This document shows, one piece after another, positions 1 to 8,352 of a stretch of DNA of 64,000 bases (positions are counted from its first letter, which is position 1; every line of letters begins with the position of its first letter). The stretch is from Streptomyces sp. NBC_01231 (lineage in GTDB: Bacteria > Actinomycetota > Actinomycetes > Streptomycetales > Streptomycetaceae). The stretch is taken from positions 5,580,001 through 5,644,000 of the forward strand of contig CP108521.1 in NCBI GenBank assembly GCA_035999765.1. The letters run 5' to 3'. The position numbers and the translations under genes are program-made. The notes below the pieces were generated by a model, which saw only the letters and a program-made list of their open reading frames with translations, did not search any database and was not told where the DNA came from.

Positions 1-514
1 TGAGGCGGACTTCGTATCCCTGCGCCGACGGAGAGCCGAAGACGATGGCTTGCTCCTCCTGCATGTCGAGGACCAGATAGACGGGGACCCCCGCCTTCCC
101 GTAGGTCTCCACCTTGTCGGTCAGGTCGTCCACTCGGGTAGAGGGGGAGGTGAGCTCGGCAACGAAGGAGAGAGCTTCTCCCTCCAGGCGGTTGGAGTCT
201 GTCTCGTACACCCGCTCGTGTGCGGCGTGGATGTCGGGACCGTAGGCCCGCTCCTGCCCTGGGAAGACGAACAGCTGAGGAGCTCGCTCGATGCCATGGC
301 CCTTGGGGAGATGCGGCTCGAGCTGAGAGCACACCAGCTTCATGACGCGGGTGTAGTACCCCTTCGACCACGGCGACACGACGATGTTCCCTCTGATGAT
401 CTCGGCCTTGAAGCCGGCGGGCACGTACAGCTCGTCGAGGGCGTCCAGCATGTCCTCGAAGCTCGGGGTTCCCGTGCCGCTTATGGTGATCGGTCGCTCA
501 GCCATCAAGGTCAT
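1..514 (-). CDS. Uma2 family endonuclease-like protein, C-terminus beyond window
   Basis: About 171 codons are visible and the reading frame is still open at the window edge. The protein has the Uma2 (DUF820) PD-(D/E)XK nuclease fold signature: an acidic residue in FVAELTSPSTR followed by the K-bearing segment DKVETYGKAGVPVYLVLD. This family is very abundant in actinomycetes and its role is unproven; some members are thought to be nucleases of mobile DNA. Start taken at 514 because GGAGGG lies about 9 bases upstream; a second in-frame ATG at 505 is possible. No operon partner is visible. Confidence 0.8.
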   Translation of the reverse strand, partial: MTLMAERPITISGTGTPSFEDMLDALDELYVPAGFKAEIIRGNIVVSPWSKGYYTRVMKLVCSQLEPHLPKGHGIERAPQLFVFPGQERAYGPDIHAAHERVYETDSNRLEGEALSFVAELTSPSTRVDDLTDKVETYGKAGVPVYLVLDMQEEQAIVFGSPSAQGYEVRL

Positions 515-669
515 GATGCGCTCTTCCCTCCGGACTGACCAGCTGCCACTCAGCGTAGCCGGGCACATACTTTCCGATGGGCGATCCGTCCAGTTCCGTT
601 CGATGACGCCGACAGGGCCTGCGCCTGGTTTCGGGAATGCCGGTGTTCTGGCGGCCTCTCACCACAGGT

Positions 670-691
670 AACTCGGGCCAAACTCGGGCCA
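670..691. repeat. exact 11-bp tandem duplication between divergent genes
   Basis: AACTCGGGCCA occurs twice in immediate succession in the 262-bp gap between the Uma2 gene (start 514) and the secreted-protein gene (start 777). It could be a regulatory direct repeat or part of a decayed attachment site; nothing else in this gap is recognisable apart from a short open stretch on the minus strand just upstream of the Uma2 start that I could not assign. Confidence 0.4.
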
Positions 692-776
692 CCCTGACAA
701 GTCTCAGGTTCACGCGCCGGTCCCCGTGCCCTTCACTGAGGTCAGCAACGCACACCGCAACCTCACGGGGGCACCA

Positions 777-1124
777 GTGAACCGCAGGAAGAGCATCCTC
801 ACCGCCGGCCTGGCCACCACGGTCTCGGCGCTGGCCCTGACCGTCGGCGCCGTGGCCGTCCCGGCCCAGGCCGCGTCGGCCGGCGCCCAGGGAACCGTCG
901 ACTGTGACGGCTGGGTGCACAACAACAACCCGGACCACGGCATCGCCGGCTGCCAGAACAACACCGACCACAACGTCACCTTCCGTGCCGAGATCGTCTG
1001 CGGCTGGGCGCCCGACGTCTCCGGCCAGTGGGTGACGCTGTCCCCGGGCCAGTACAGCGAGTCCTCCGGCGTCTGCGCGATCTACAGCACGGGCGTCGGC
1101 AGCGTGGGCTGGACCATCCAGTAA
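777..1124 (+). CDS. small secreted protein
   Basis: A 115-residue protein starting at GTG 777 with the basic N-terminus VNRRKS, a hydrophobic segment (about residues 8-25) and an AQA-type signal peptidase site, so it is probably exported by Sec. The mature part has four cysteines (in VDCDGW, AGCQNN, IVCGWA and GVCAIY), suggesting two disulfides. I do not recognise a family. An ATG at 726 is in frame but adds residues that would spoil the signal peptide. A strong hairpin follows at 1142. Confidence 0.65.
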   Translation: MNRRKSILTAGLATTVSALALTVGAVAVPAQAASAGAQGTVDCDGWVHNNNPDHGIAGCQNNTDHNVTFRAEIVCGWAPDVSGQWVTLSPGQYSESSGVCAIYSTGVGSVGWTIQ

Positions 1125-1141
1125 CGGCGGATCATCCCGCG

Positions 1142-1179
1142 CACTCCGCCCGGTGGGCCTCGGTCCACCGGGCGGAGTG
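1142..1179 (+). terminator. factor-independent-like terminator hairpin
   Basis: Perfect 15-bp stem (left arm 1142-1156, right arm 1165-1179) with an 8-base loop, 17 bases after the stop of the secreted-protein gene. No U-tract follows, as is usual in Streptomyces. Confidence 0.75.
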
Positions 1180-1300
1180 GCGTCGCCGCGAGGGGCGCCG
1201 ACCCGGCCCGATTCGCTGTAACCGCCAAGGAGAAAAGCCGCATACGGGCATATCCTTGGACCGTGCATCAATGTGTGCCGACCAGAAGAAGGTGAGTGTG

Positions 1301-1594
1301 ATGCGCGTACTGCTCAAGGCGCAGATGGATACGGAGAAGGCGAACGAGGCCATCCGCAACGGCACCCTGGGGAAACTGATCCAGGAGTCGGTGGAACAGA
1401 TCAAGCCCGAGTCGGCCTACTTCACCACCGACAACGGCGAACGCACCGCGTACTTCGTCTTCGACATGCAGGACAGCTTCCAGATGCCGGTGCTCAGCGA
1501 ACCGTTCTTCCTCAACCTGGGTGCCAAGATCACCTACACCCCGGTGATGAACCTCGAGGACGTGCAGAAGGGCCTCTCCCGGCTGGGGCGCTGA
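1301..1594 (+). CDS. conserved hypothetical protein, 97 aa
   Basis: Begins MRVLLKAQMDTEKANEAIRN with AAGG 8 bases upstream of ATG 1301. Length and pattern (an N-terminal strand, an amphipathic helix, then FTTDNGERTAYFVFDMQD) suggest a single small alpha-beta domain. Similar short actinobacterial proteins exist but have no established function; database labels calling them pantothenate synthetase are not supported by the sequence. It stands alone and is convergent with the next gene across a repeat tract. Confidence 0.65.
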   Translation: MRVLLKAQMDTEKANEAIRNGTLGKLIQESVEQIKPESAYFTTDNGERTAYFVFDMQDSFQMPVLSEPFFLNLGAKITYTPVMNLEDVQKGLSRLGR

Positions 1595-1601
1595 TCCTCG
1601 G

Positions 1602-1692
1602 CTGAAGTCTCACCTGAAGTCCTCACCTGAAGTCCTCGGCTGAGGGCCTCACCTGAAAGTCCTCGGCTGAACTCTCCTGAAGTCCTCAGCTG
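1602..1692. repeat. degenerate tandem repeats between convergent genes
   Basis: Imperfect copies of a CTGAAGTCCTC-containing unit (CCTGAAGTCCTC, GCTGAAGTCTC and variants) fill the gap between the convergent genes ending at 1594 and 1686, and run into the last codons of the latter. No other element seen. Confidence 0.65.
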
Positions 1693-2336
1693 AAGATGAT
1701 CATCGACCCCTGTGCCAGGCTCCGCGTCGCCGCCGCGTGCAGTCCGAGCCAGACGTGGCGCTCCCGGGCGAAGGGGCTGGGGTCGTAGGGAGCCGGTACC
1801 GCGGGCTCCTCCAACTCCGTGGGGGCGGCGGGCGGTTCGGGCGCCGCCGGGGGGTTGGCGGGGTCGATGCCGATGCTCTGGGCCACCAGCTCCAGCTCCC
1901 GCAACAGGGTCTGAGCGGAGCCCAACGGGCCACCGGCCGCGAGGAGTTCGTCGTTGGCGAGGGGGTGCGGGAAGTCGACGGGGACGTACGCGCCCGCGTG
2001 GTCGTAGTGCCAGACCAGGTGCGACTGCTGGGCCGTCGTCTCGAACATCTCCAGCAACTGCTCGTAGTCACCGCCCAGTTCGTCCACCGGAGTCACCGGC
2101 AGCCCGCAGACCTGGAGCAGGTAGGCGCGGCGCAGGAAGTGCAGGGCGTCGTAGTCGAAGCCGGCCACCGGGGCGACGTCGCCGGACAGGCCCGGCATGT
2201 ACTGGTACACCGGCACCGGCGGCAGTCCGGCCTCGGCGAGCACCTTGTTGTATTGCGCGAGTTCCTCGGCGAACGGGTTGTCCGGGGTGTGGCACAACAC
2301 GTCGACGAGCGGCACCAGCCACAGGTCACAGGCCAA
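1686..2336 (-). CDS. conserved hypothetical protein, 216 aa
   Basis: Starts at TTG 2336, chosen because GGAG lies 7 bases upstream. The sequence is mainly helical, with a proline/alanine-rich linker at about residues 160-185 (PAAPEPPAAPTELEEP) before a short C-terminal domain (RHVWLGLHAAATRSLAQGS). There is no signal peptide or membrane segment. I do not recognise the family; Streptomyces genomes carry similar proteins. The 340 bp upstream hold only GC-rich direct repeats. Confidence 0.6.
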   Translation of the reverse strand: MACDLWLVPLVDVLCHTPDNPFAEELAQYNKVLAEAGLPPVPVYQYMPGLSGDVAPVAGFDYDALHFLRRAYLLQVCGLPVTPVDELGGDYEQLLEMFETTAQQSHLVWHYDHAGAYVPVDFPHPLANDELLAAGGPLGSAQTLLRELELVAQSIGIDPANPPAAPEPPAAPTELEEPAVPAPYDPSPFARERHVWLGLHAAATRSLAQGSMIIFS

Positions 2337-2555
2337 AAGACAGCTCCTTCGTTACTCGCGGCGAACGGTGGTGGTCGCACGGTGGTCAAGGCAGGGTAAT
2401 CGGTGCGGCGCACGGTCGGCTCCCTCCGCGCGGTTCCCGGCCTGCCCAGCCCCGCCCCGCTCGGCTCGTGCACGTTCCATACCCGGACCCGCCCGGCTCA
2501 CCCCGGGGCGGCGCGGGTCGGCGAATTCCCGCCTGCGCGGCAGCTTGGCACCGGG

Positions 2556-2591
2556 CCCGGGCAACCGCACCGCGCCCGGGCAACCGCACCG
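2556..2591. repeat. 17-bp direct repeat, 19-bp spacing
   Basis: CCCGGGCAACCGCACCG occurs at 2556 and again at 2575, upstream of the gene starting at 2336. Together with the repeats at 2645 it accounts for most of the 2337-2677 gap. Confidence 0.5.
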
Positions 2592-2644
2592 GGCACGCGG
2601 CCGGGGAGCCCCGCCCCGGGAGCCCGGCCCGGGCATCTGCTTCC

Positions 2645-2694
2645 GCCCTGCCCCGACCCTCTGCCCTGCCCCGACCCTCAGCCCTGCCCCAACC
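2645..2694. repeat. 18-bp tandem repeats spanning the GntR stop codon
   Basis: Three copies (the third shortened) of a unit containing GCCCTGCCCCGACCCTC at 2645, 2663 and 2681. The stop codon of the GntR gene (2678-2680) falls inside the array, so its last codons are encoded by repeat sequence. Confidence 0.6.
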
Positions 2695-3379
2695 GCTCGA
2701 CCAGGTTCAAGGCGTGCGTGTTGTTCGCGGCCACGATCGTCCGGGCGGTCTTGGTGTCGCGGTCGGCGAGGGCGGCGACCAGTTCGCTGTGCCCGGACCA
2801 CAGCCGGCCGCGCAGATCGGTCACCCGACGCAGGTGCTGCACGGTGCACACCCAGCTCTGCACGCGTAGCCGGTGCAGGAAGTCGGCGAGATAGGGGTTG
2901 CCGAAGAGGATGCTCAGCTCACGCCAGAAGCGCAGGTCGTAGCCGATCAGGATGGTGAGGTCACCGGCGTCGGCGGCGCGCCGTGCCTCCTCGCCCCGTC
3001 GCCGTACGCCCGCGACAGCGGCCGCGGTGCGGGGGTCGCCCTGCTCCCCGTACCCCTGGTGGCCGCCGTCGAGCGCCTGGAACATCCCGTCGGTGACCAG
3101 GCTGCGGGCCTCGAGCATCCCGCGGAAGTCCTCGACTGTGTACTCGTGCACCCGGAAGCCCCGGTGCTGGTCGGCGTCGAGGAGCCCCTGCGCGGAGAGG
3201 TCGACCAGCGCCTCACGGACGGGGGTGGCGGAGACGCCGTACTGCTCGGCGATCTCCTTCACCGTGAACTCCTGCCCCGCCTGCAGTCTCCCGGCCAGCA
3301 CCTCGTCGCGAAGCGCGTCGGCGATCTGCTGCCGCAGGGTGCTGCGGGTCACGGTGCCGTTGCCGCTGCTGGCGGGCAT
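2678..3379 (-). CDS. GntR family transcriptional regulator (FadR-like)
   Basis: 233 residues. The N-terminal winged helix (about residues 10-75) carries the GntR signature LRDEVLAGRLQAGQEFTVKE and VSATPVREALVDLSAQGLL; the C-terminal all-helical FCD-like effector domain follows (about 90-230). FCD proteins usually bind carboxylic-acid ligands, often through a metal. It lies downstream of the aminotransferase on the same strand, separated by 131 bp that contain a candidate operator, so it may control itself or that gene. Ligand unknown. Confidence 0.85.
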   Translation of the reverse strand: MPASSGNGTVTRSTLRQQIADALRDEVLAGRLQAGQEFTVKEIAEQYGVSATPVREALVDLSAQGLLDADQHRGFRVHEYTVEDFRGMLEARSLVTDGMFQALDGGHQGYGEQGDPRTAAAVAGVRRRGEEARRAADAGDLTILIGYDLRFWRELSILFGNPYLADFLHRLRVQSWVCTVQHLRRVTDLRGRLWSGHSELVAALADRDTKTARTIVAANNTHALNLVERLGQG

Positions 3380-3423
3380 GGTCAGGGCGTCTCCCTCGTC
3401 GCGTTCTCGTTCTGGTGGCGTGC

Positions 3424-3439
3424 TCGTACATGTCTACGA
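3424..3439. promoter_or_regulatory. candidate GntR operator
   Basis: Inverted repeat TCGTA-6-TACGA located 45-60 bp upstream of the GntR start, a typical place for autoregulation. Inference from symmetry and position only. Confidence 0.4.
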
Positions 3440-3510
3440 ACTCGCCACCATACGCGTTCGGGTCGCCGAGATACTTGGTACTTACACCTCGGCCGTCCGC
3501 AGCAGCTCCG

Positions 3511-4869
3511 TCACCTGGTCGTGTACTCGTCCGCCACCGTCAGCGCGGCGTCCAGTACCGCCAGCCCCTCCTTCAGCTCCGCCTCGCTCACGTTGCACGG
3601 CGGCACCACATGGGTCCGGTTCATGTTGATGAACGGCCACAGCCCCTGCTTCTTCGCGGCGGCCCCGAACGCGGCCATGGCGGCGTTCGCCTCGCCCGCC
3701 GCGTTGTACGCGACGAGCGGCTCCCGGGTCTCGCGGTCGCGCACCAGCTCCACGGCCCAGAACATGCCGACGCCGCGCACCTCGCCCACTGACGGATGCC
3801 GCTCGGCCAGCTCCCGCAGCGCGGGCCCGACGACGTCCTTCCCGAGCCTGGCCGCGTTCTCGACGACCCCCTCCTCGGCCATGACGTCGATCGTCGCGAC
3901 GGCCGCCGCGCACGCCAGCGGGTGCCCCGAGTACGTCAGCCCGCCCGGGTAGGGCCGCTTGGCGAAGGTCTCCGCGATCGCCCCGGAGATGGCCACCCCG
4001 CCCAGGGGCACGTAGCCGGAGTTCACGCCCTTCGCGAAGGTCATCAGGTCCGGTACGACGTCGAACAGGTCGGCCGCGAACCACTCACCGGTCCGCCCGA
4101 ACCCGGCCATGACCTCGTCCAGGATGAAGACGATCCCGTACTTGTCGCAGATCTCACGGACACCGGCGAGGTAACCCGGCGGCGGGATCATGATCCCGGC
4201 GGTCCCCGGAATCGTCTCCAGGATGATCGCGGCGACCGTGCCCGGCCCCTCGAAGGCGATCGTCGTCTCCAGGTGTTCGAGCGCCCGCGCGCACTCCTGC
4301 TCCTCGGTCTCGGCGTAGAAGCGGGAGCGGTACAGGTAGGGCGCCCAGAAGTGCACGACTCCGGCCGTGCCGCTGTCCGACGCCCAGCGGCGCGGGTCGC
4401 CGGTGAGGTTCACGGCCTGCTCGGTGCCGCCGTGGTACGAGCGGTACGTCGACAGCACCTTCGCGCGGCCCGTGTGCAGCCGGGCCATGCGCACCGCGTG
4501 CTCGACGGCGTCCGCGCCGGCGTTGGTGAAGAAGATCTTGTCCAGGTCGCCAGGCGTCCGCTCGGCGATCAGCCGCGCCGCCTCCGACCGCGCCTCGATC
4601 GCGAACGCGGGCGCGAACGTGGCCAGGCTCGCCGCCTGCTCCTGGATCGCGGCGACGACCTTCGGGTGCTGGTAGCCGATGTTCGTGTAGACGAGCCCGC
4701 TGGAGAAGTCCAGGTACCGCTTGCCGTCGTAGTCCCAGAAGTACGACCCCTCCGCACCGGCGACGGCGAGCGGGTCGATGAGCTCCTGCGCGGACCAGGA
4801 GTGGAACACATGGGCACGGTCCGCGGCCTTCACGCCGGCGCCGACCTCGGGGTTTGGCTGAGGGGTCAT
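3511..4869 (-). CDS. class III aminotransferase (aspartate aminotransferase family)
   Basis: 452 residues, PLP-dependent fold type I, class III. The PLP lysine is the K of TFAKGVNSGYVPLGG (about residue 285), preceded by the LDEVMAGFGRTG aspartate motif; NAGADAVEHAVRMAR and YRSYHGG contribute cofactor contacts. Substrate cannot be told from sequence; relatives act on omega-amino acids or polyamines with pyruvate. Start at ATG 4869, giving MTPQPNPE; the longer open frame upstream overlaps the DJ-1 gene and is not coding. It is divergent from the DJ-1/MarR operon across palindromic operators, so it may be part of that regulon. Confidence 0.88.
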   Translation of the reverse strand: MTPQPNPEVGAGVKAADRAHVFHSWSAQELIDPLAVAGAEGSYFWDYDGKRYLDFSSGLVYTNIGYQHPKVVAAIQEQAASLATFAPAFAIEARSEAARLIAERTPGDLDKIFFTNAGADAVEHAVRMARLHTGRAKVLSTYRSYHGGTEQAVNLTGDPRRWASDSGTAGVVHFWAPYLYRSRFYAETEEQECARALEHLETTIAFEGPGTVAAIILETIPGTAGIMIPPPGYLAGVREICDKYGIVFILDEVMAGFGRTGEWFAADLFDVVPDLMTFAKGVNSGYVPLGGVAISGAIAETFAKRPYPGGLTYSGHPLACAAAVATIDVMAEEGVVENAARLGKDVVGPALRELAERHPSVGEVRGVGMFWAVELVRDRETREPLVAYNAAGEANAAMAAFGAAAKKQGLWPFINMNRTHVVPPCNVSEAELKEGLAVLDAALTVADEYTTR

Positions 4870-4939
4870 GCGCCCGAGAATAGATGTCCGCGATGCGGAA
4901 GCGGTATCGGCGTCCTGTCTGCGGTACGGGGCGATCCAC

Positions 4940-5000
4940 GACAGGTTGTCGAAGACCCCTCCCATTGACAGCTTGCTGTCGAAGTGACAGCATGTTGTCA
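4940..5000. promoter_or_regulatory. array of GACA...TGTC palindromes, probable MarR operators
   Basis: Three related dyads: GACAGGTTGTC at 4940-4950, GACAGCTTGCTGTC at 4967-4980 (perfect) and TGACAGCATGTTGTCA at 4985-5000 (one mismatch). The middle one contains a TTGACA hexamer (4965-4970). They lie between the divergent aminotransferase and DJ-1/MarR genes, the expected place for the MarR-family product of the operon to bind. Confidence 0.65.
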
Positions 5001-5061
5001 TCCGGGGTCGACGGGATGGCCGAGAAGGCCACGACGACCGGGACGGTCCGAGGAGGCAGCC

Positions 5062-5667
5062 ATGAGCCGCAAACCCGTACATCTCGCCGTGTACGACACG
5101 CTCGCCGACTGGGAGACGGGACACGCGACGGCGTATCTCGCCCGCGCCGGATACGAGATCCGGACCGCGGGGCCGAGCCGTGAGCCGGTGACCTCGATCG
5201 GGGGGCTGCGTATCCAGCCCTCGTGCGCCCTGGACGACGTACGTCCGCAGGACAGCGCCCTGCTGATCCTGCCGGGCGCCGACCTCTGGGACACGTCCGC
5301 CGACCTCGCCCCCTTCGCCCGCAAGGCCCGCGCCTTCCTGGACGCCGGCGTGCCCGTGGCCGCGATCTGCGGGGCGACCGCCGGGCTCGCGCGGGAGGGC
5401 CTGCTCGACGACCGCGACCACACCGGCGCGGTCTCCTTCTACCTGGCCGCGACCGGATACGCCGGCGGCGAGCGGTACGTGGACGCGGACGCCGTGAGCG
5501 ACCGCGGCCTGATCACCGCCGGGCCCACCGAGCCCGTCGCCTTCGCCCGGGAGATCTTCCGGCTCCTCGGGGTGTACGAGGGTGAGGTGCTGGACGCCTG
5601 GTACCGGCTGTTCCACGACTCCGACGCGCAGGCGTACGCCGTACTGGAGAAGGCGGCCGCCCGATGA
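5062..5667 (+). CDS. DJ-1/PfpI family protein
   Basis: 201 residues with the DJ-1/PfpI (type 1 glutamine amidotransferase-like) fold. The nucleophile-elbow cysteine is in VAAICGATAGLAREG (about residue 101) and the LILPGADLWD loop precedes it. Members include glyoxalases, deglycases and stress chaperones; the exact activity here is unknown. A perfect AGGAGG (5051-5056) sits 5 bases before ATG 5062. The stop overlaps the next gene (ATGA), so it is translationally coupled with the MarR regulator. Confidence 0.88.
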   Translation: MSRKPVHLAVYDTLADWETGHATAYLARAGYEIRTAGPSREPVTSIGGLRIQPSCALDDVRPQDSALLILPGADLWDTSADLAPFARKARAFLDAGVPVAAICGATAGLAREGLLDDRDHTGAVSFYLAATGYAGGERYVDADAVSDRGLITAGPTEPVAFAREIFRLLGVYEGEVLDAWYRLFHDSDAQAYAVLEKAAAR

Positions 5668-6125
5668 GCCGTGAGCGTCAGGACCTGCTCAGTCGCAGCG
5701 CACTCGGGGTGTTCCGGCTGAACGGCCAGTTCCTCACCGTCGCCGAGGAGCTGGCGAGGCCCGCCGGTCTGACCGCCGCCTGGTGGCAGGTGCTCGGCGC
5801 GGTGCTGCGTGAGCCGCTGTCCGTCGCCGGGATCGCCCGGGCCATGGGCATCACCCGGCAGAGCGTGCAGCGCGTCGCCGATCTGCTGGTGGAGCGGGGA
5901 CTGGCCGAGTACCGGCCCAACCCCGCCCACCGCCGCGCCAAGCTGCTGGCACCCACCGAGGAGGGACGGGCGGCCGTCGCCCGCGTCGGCCCCGGGCACG
6001 CGGCCTTCGCCGACCGGCTGGCCGAGGCGTACGGCGACGAGGCCGAACTCGCGGACGCCGTACGGATGCTGGAACGGCTGTCCAAGGTGCTCGAACAGAT
6101 GGGCTCGCCTGTTACGGAACCGTAG
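5664..6125 (+). CDS. MarR family transcriptional regulator
   Basis: 153 residues with a single MarR winged-helix domain: recognition region IARAMGITRQSVQRVADLLVERGLAEYRPNPAHRRAKLLAPTEEG with the conserved wing residues D/R-H-R-R-AK. Dimerisation helices lie at both ends. Overlaps the DJ-1 stop by 4 bp. It probably represses its own operon through the palindromes at 4940-5000 and responds to a small molecule or oxidant; effector unknown. Confidence 0.9.
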   Translation: MSRERQDLLSRSALGVFRLNGQFLTVAEELARPAGLTAAWWQVLGAVLREPLSVAGIARAMGITRQSVQRVADLLVERGLAEYRPNPAHRRAKLLAPTEEGRAAVARVGPGHAAFADRLAEAYGDEAELADAVRMLERLSKVLEQMGSPVTEP

Positions 6126-6208
6126 ACAACGCCCAGCTCATCGCGGGGTGGGGCCGCACTATCCTCGATCTGTTGCTCACGTGCGGGGCGGGGGAAGGCG
6201 GCGCAACG

Positions 6209-8272
6209 ATGGAGAATCTGGGGACCGGGGATCCACAACGGATCGGCGCGTACCGGTTGTTGGCGCGGCTCGGTGCCGGCGGGATGGGACAGGTGTACCT
6301 CGCCAGGTCCGACCGCGGGCGGACGGTCGCCGTCAAACTCGTTCGGGAGGAACTGGCCGCGCAGGACGAGTTCCGGGCGCGGTTCCGGCAGGAGGTGCAG
6401 GCCGCGCGGCAGGTCGGCGGGTACTGGACGGCGCCCGTGCTGGACGCGGACACCGAGGCCGCGGTGCCGTGGGTCGCCACGGGGTACGTCGCCGGGCCCA
6501 GCCTCCAGCAGATCGTCGGCCACGACCACGGCGCCCTGCCCGAACGCACGGTCCGTATCCTCGCGGCCGGGCTCGCCCACGCGCTGGGGGACATCCACGC
6601 GGCCGGGATCGTCCACCGCGACCTCAAGCCGTCCAACGTGCTGATCACGATCGACGGTCCGAGGGTCATCGACTTCGGTATCGCGCGGGCCTTGGAGACG
6701 GTCACCGACGGCGGGCTCACCCGCACCGGCGCGCTCGTCGGCTCGCCCGGCTTCATGGCCCCGGAACAGGTGCGGGGCGACCGGATCACCCCGGCCTGCG
6801 ACGTGTTCTGCCTCGGTTCGGTCCTCGCCTACGCCGCCACCGGCAAACTCCCCTTCGGTACGGCCAACAGCGGGGTCCACGCCCTGATGTTCCGCATCGC
6901 GCAGGAGGACCCCGACCTGACGGGCGTCCCCGAGGGCATCGCCGACCTCGTCCGCGACTGCCTGCGCAAGGACCCGGGGACGCGCCCGACACTGGCCCAG
7001 GTCCTGGATCGCACGGGCGCGGAGGACACCGTCGCGGGCGGCCGGTCGAAGGACCCATGGCTGCCGAGTGCGCTGGTCGCCCAACTGGGGCGGCACGCGG
7101 TGCGGTTGCTGGATACGGAGGACCCGGAGGGGGCGGAGGGGAGTGCCGGTGCCGGTTCCGGTTCCGCTGCGAGGCCGGGTTCGGCTCCGGACGCCGAGGT
7201 GCCACCCGAGCACGGCGTCGCCGCCGACTCCTCTCCGTCCGCTCCGTCCGCGCCCGCGAACCAGCCTCCGATTCCGCATCAGGACCCGGCCTCCGCTCCC
7301 GCCCCCGTCGCACAGGCGGGTCCGCCCGTGCCGGGGCAGCCGGGCGACGGGGCGCGGACGGACCAACGGATGGACCACCTGCCGACCGCCGTCGGAGGCC
7401 GGAACGGACAGCCGCCCCCGCCGGGAAGCCCCGCCGGCCCGGCAGGCCCGAACGCCGCCCCGGGAAGCGCCCCCGCCCACCCCGGCTACGGCTACCCGCA
7501 ACAACACCCGCAGCCCTCGGCGTACGGCTATCCGCACCAGCCCGGCGCGCCGGGAGCCTGGGCCGGGGGCCCCGGCACGCCCGGCGCGACACCGCCGTAC
7601 CACCAGTACGGCGGCCTCGGCCAGACCCCGCCCTACGGCGCGCCGCCCACCGCTCACACCCCGCCCTACGGCCCCGCCGCCCCCCAGGACCCCCGGAGCA
7701 CCTCGCGCTCCACCGCCGTACTCGTCCTGGTCGCCCTGGTCGTCGCGCTGGCGGCCGGCGGCTCGGTCTACGCGCTGATGAACGGCGCCGGCGACGATCA
7801 GGCAGGCGGCACAACCGGCCCCTCGGCGACGGCTCCCACCAGCCCGGGCGGCCAGGCCACGACCGGACAGCCGGCCCCCGGCCCCTCCCAGCCCGCCACC
7901 TCCGCACCCGCGTCGGACGGCACGATCCCGGCCGGTTACCTCGGCACCTGGGCCGCGACGATCGAGAACGCCGACGGGCTGCACACCCGCGAAATGACGC
8001 TCCAACAGGGCGGCACGGGCGACACGGTGCTCTCCCTCGTCGCCGACGGCCCCACCGCGAACGGTTCCTACCACTGCGTGTTCCAGGCCGACCTGGTCGA
8101 AGCGCCGGGCGCGGGCGGCCCGTTGCGGATCGGTCCGTCCACGGTCACGACCGGCGAGCCGCGCTCCTCCTGTTCGGCGGGCGCGGCGAGCGAGATCAGC
8201 CTGCTGACGGACGGCACACTGCAACGCACGAACGCCGGCACGGACAAGAAACTGACGTACACCCGCCAATGA
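6209..8272 (+). CDS. membrane serine/threonine protein kinase
   Basis: 687 residues. Kinase domain about 15-270: glycine loop LGAGGMGQVYLAR, lysine in TVAVKLV, catalytic HRDLKPSNV, DFGIAR and APEQ motifs all present, so it should be active. A long proline/glycine-rich linker (about 300-495) leads to one transmembrane helix (TAVLVLVALVVALAAGG) and an extracellular domain of about 145 residues that is not PASTA. Start ATG 6209 has GGAAGG upstream; an in-frame start at 6173 is less likely. The next 26 bp downstream reach the left flank of the mobile element. Confidence 0.88.
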   Translation: MENLGTGDPQRIGAYRLLARLGAGGMGQVYLARSDRGRTVAVKLVREELAAQDEFRARFRQEVQAARQVGGYWTAPVLDADTEAAVPWVATGYVAGPSLQQIVGHDHGALPERTVRILAAGLAHALGDIHAAGIVHRDLKPSNVLITIDGPRVIDFGIARALETVTDGGLTRTGALVGSPGFMAPEQVRGDRITPACDVFCLGSVLAYAATGKLPFGTANSGVHALMFRIAQEDPDLTGVPEGIADLVRDCLRKDPGTRPTLAQVLDRTGAEDTVAGGRSKDPWLPSALVAQLGRHAVRLLDTEDPEGAEGSAGAGSGSAARPGSAPDAEVPPEHGVAADSSPSAPSAPANQPPIPHQDPASAPAPVAQAGPPVPGQPGDGARTDQRMDHLPTAVGGRNGQPPPPGSPAGPAGPNAAPGSAPAHPGYGYPQQHPQPSAYGYPHQPGAPGAWAGGPGTPGATPPYHQYGGLGQTPPYGAPPTAHTPPYGPAAPQDPRSTSRSTAVLVLVALVVALAAGGSVYALMNGAGDDQAGGTTGPSATAPTSPGGQATTGQPAPGPSQPATSAPASDGTIPAGYLGTWAATIENADGLHTREMTLQQGGTGDTVLSLVADGPTANGSYHCVFQADLVEAPGAGGPLRIGPSTVTTGEPRSSCSAGAASEISLLTDGTLQRTNAGTDKKLTYTRQ

Positions 8273-8298
8273 CCGGGCGCCGTCCCGACGCCGTCGTT

Positions 8299-8352
8299 GG
8301 GGTGTCGTTAACGAGTGGCGAACCAAGTGACAAGTAACCCGCCGGTAGCTTT
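8299..8352 (+). repeat. left terminal inverted repeat
   Basis: Starts GGGGTGTCGTTAACGAGTGG and runs 54 bp; matches the reverse complement of 12739-12792 with five substitutions. Preceded directly by the TCGTT target duplication. Its inner edge meets the stop codon of the resolvase remnant. Confidence 0.9.

Noticed and set aside
498..640. Short minus-strand frame upstream of the Uma2 start (TELDGSPIGKYVPGYAEWQL)
   Set aside because: Composition looks partly coding, but it has no start codon and no recognised family; mentioned only as unassigned.
5678..8326. 882-codon open frame on the minus strand across marR and the kinase
   Set aside because: Arg/Gly-rich, no domains, antisense to two clear genes; a shadow of GC-rich codon bias.
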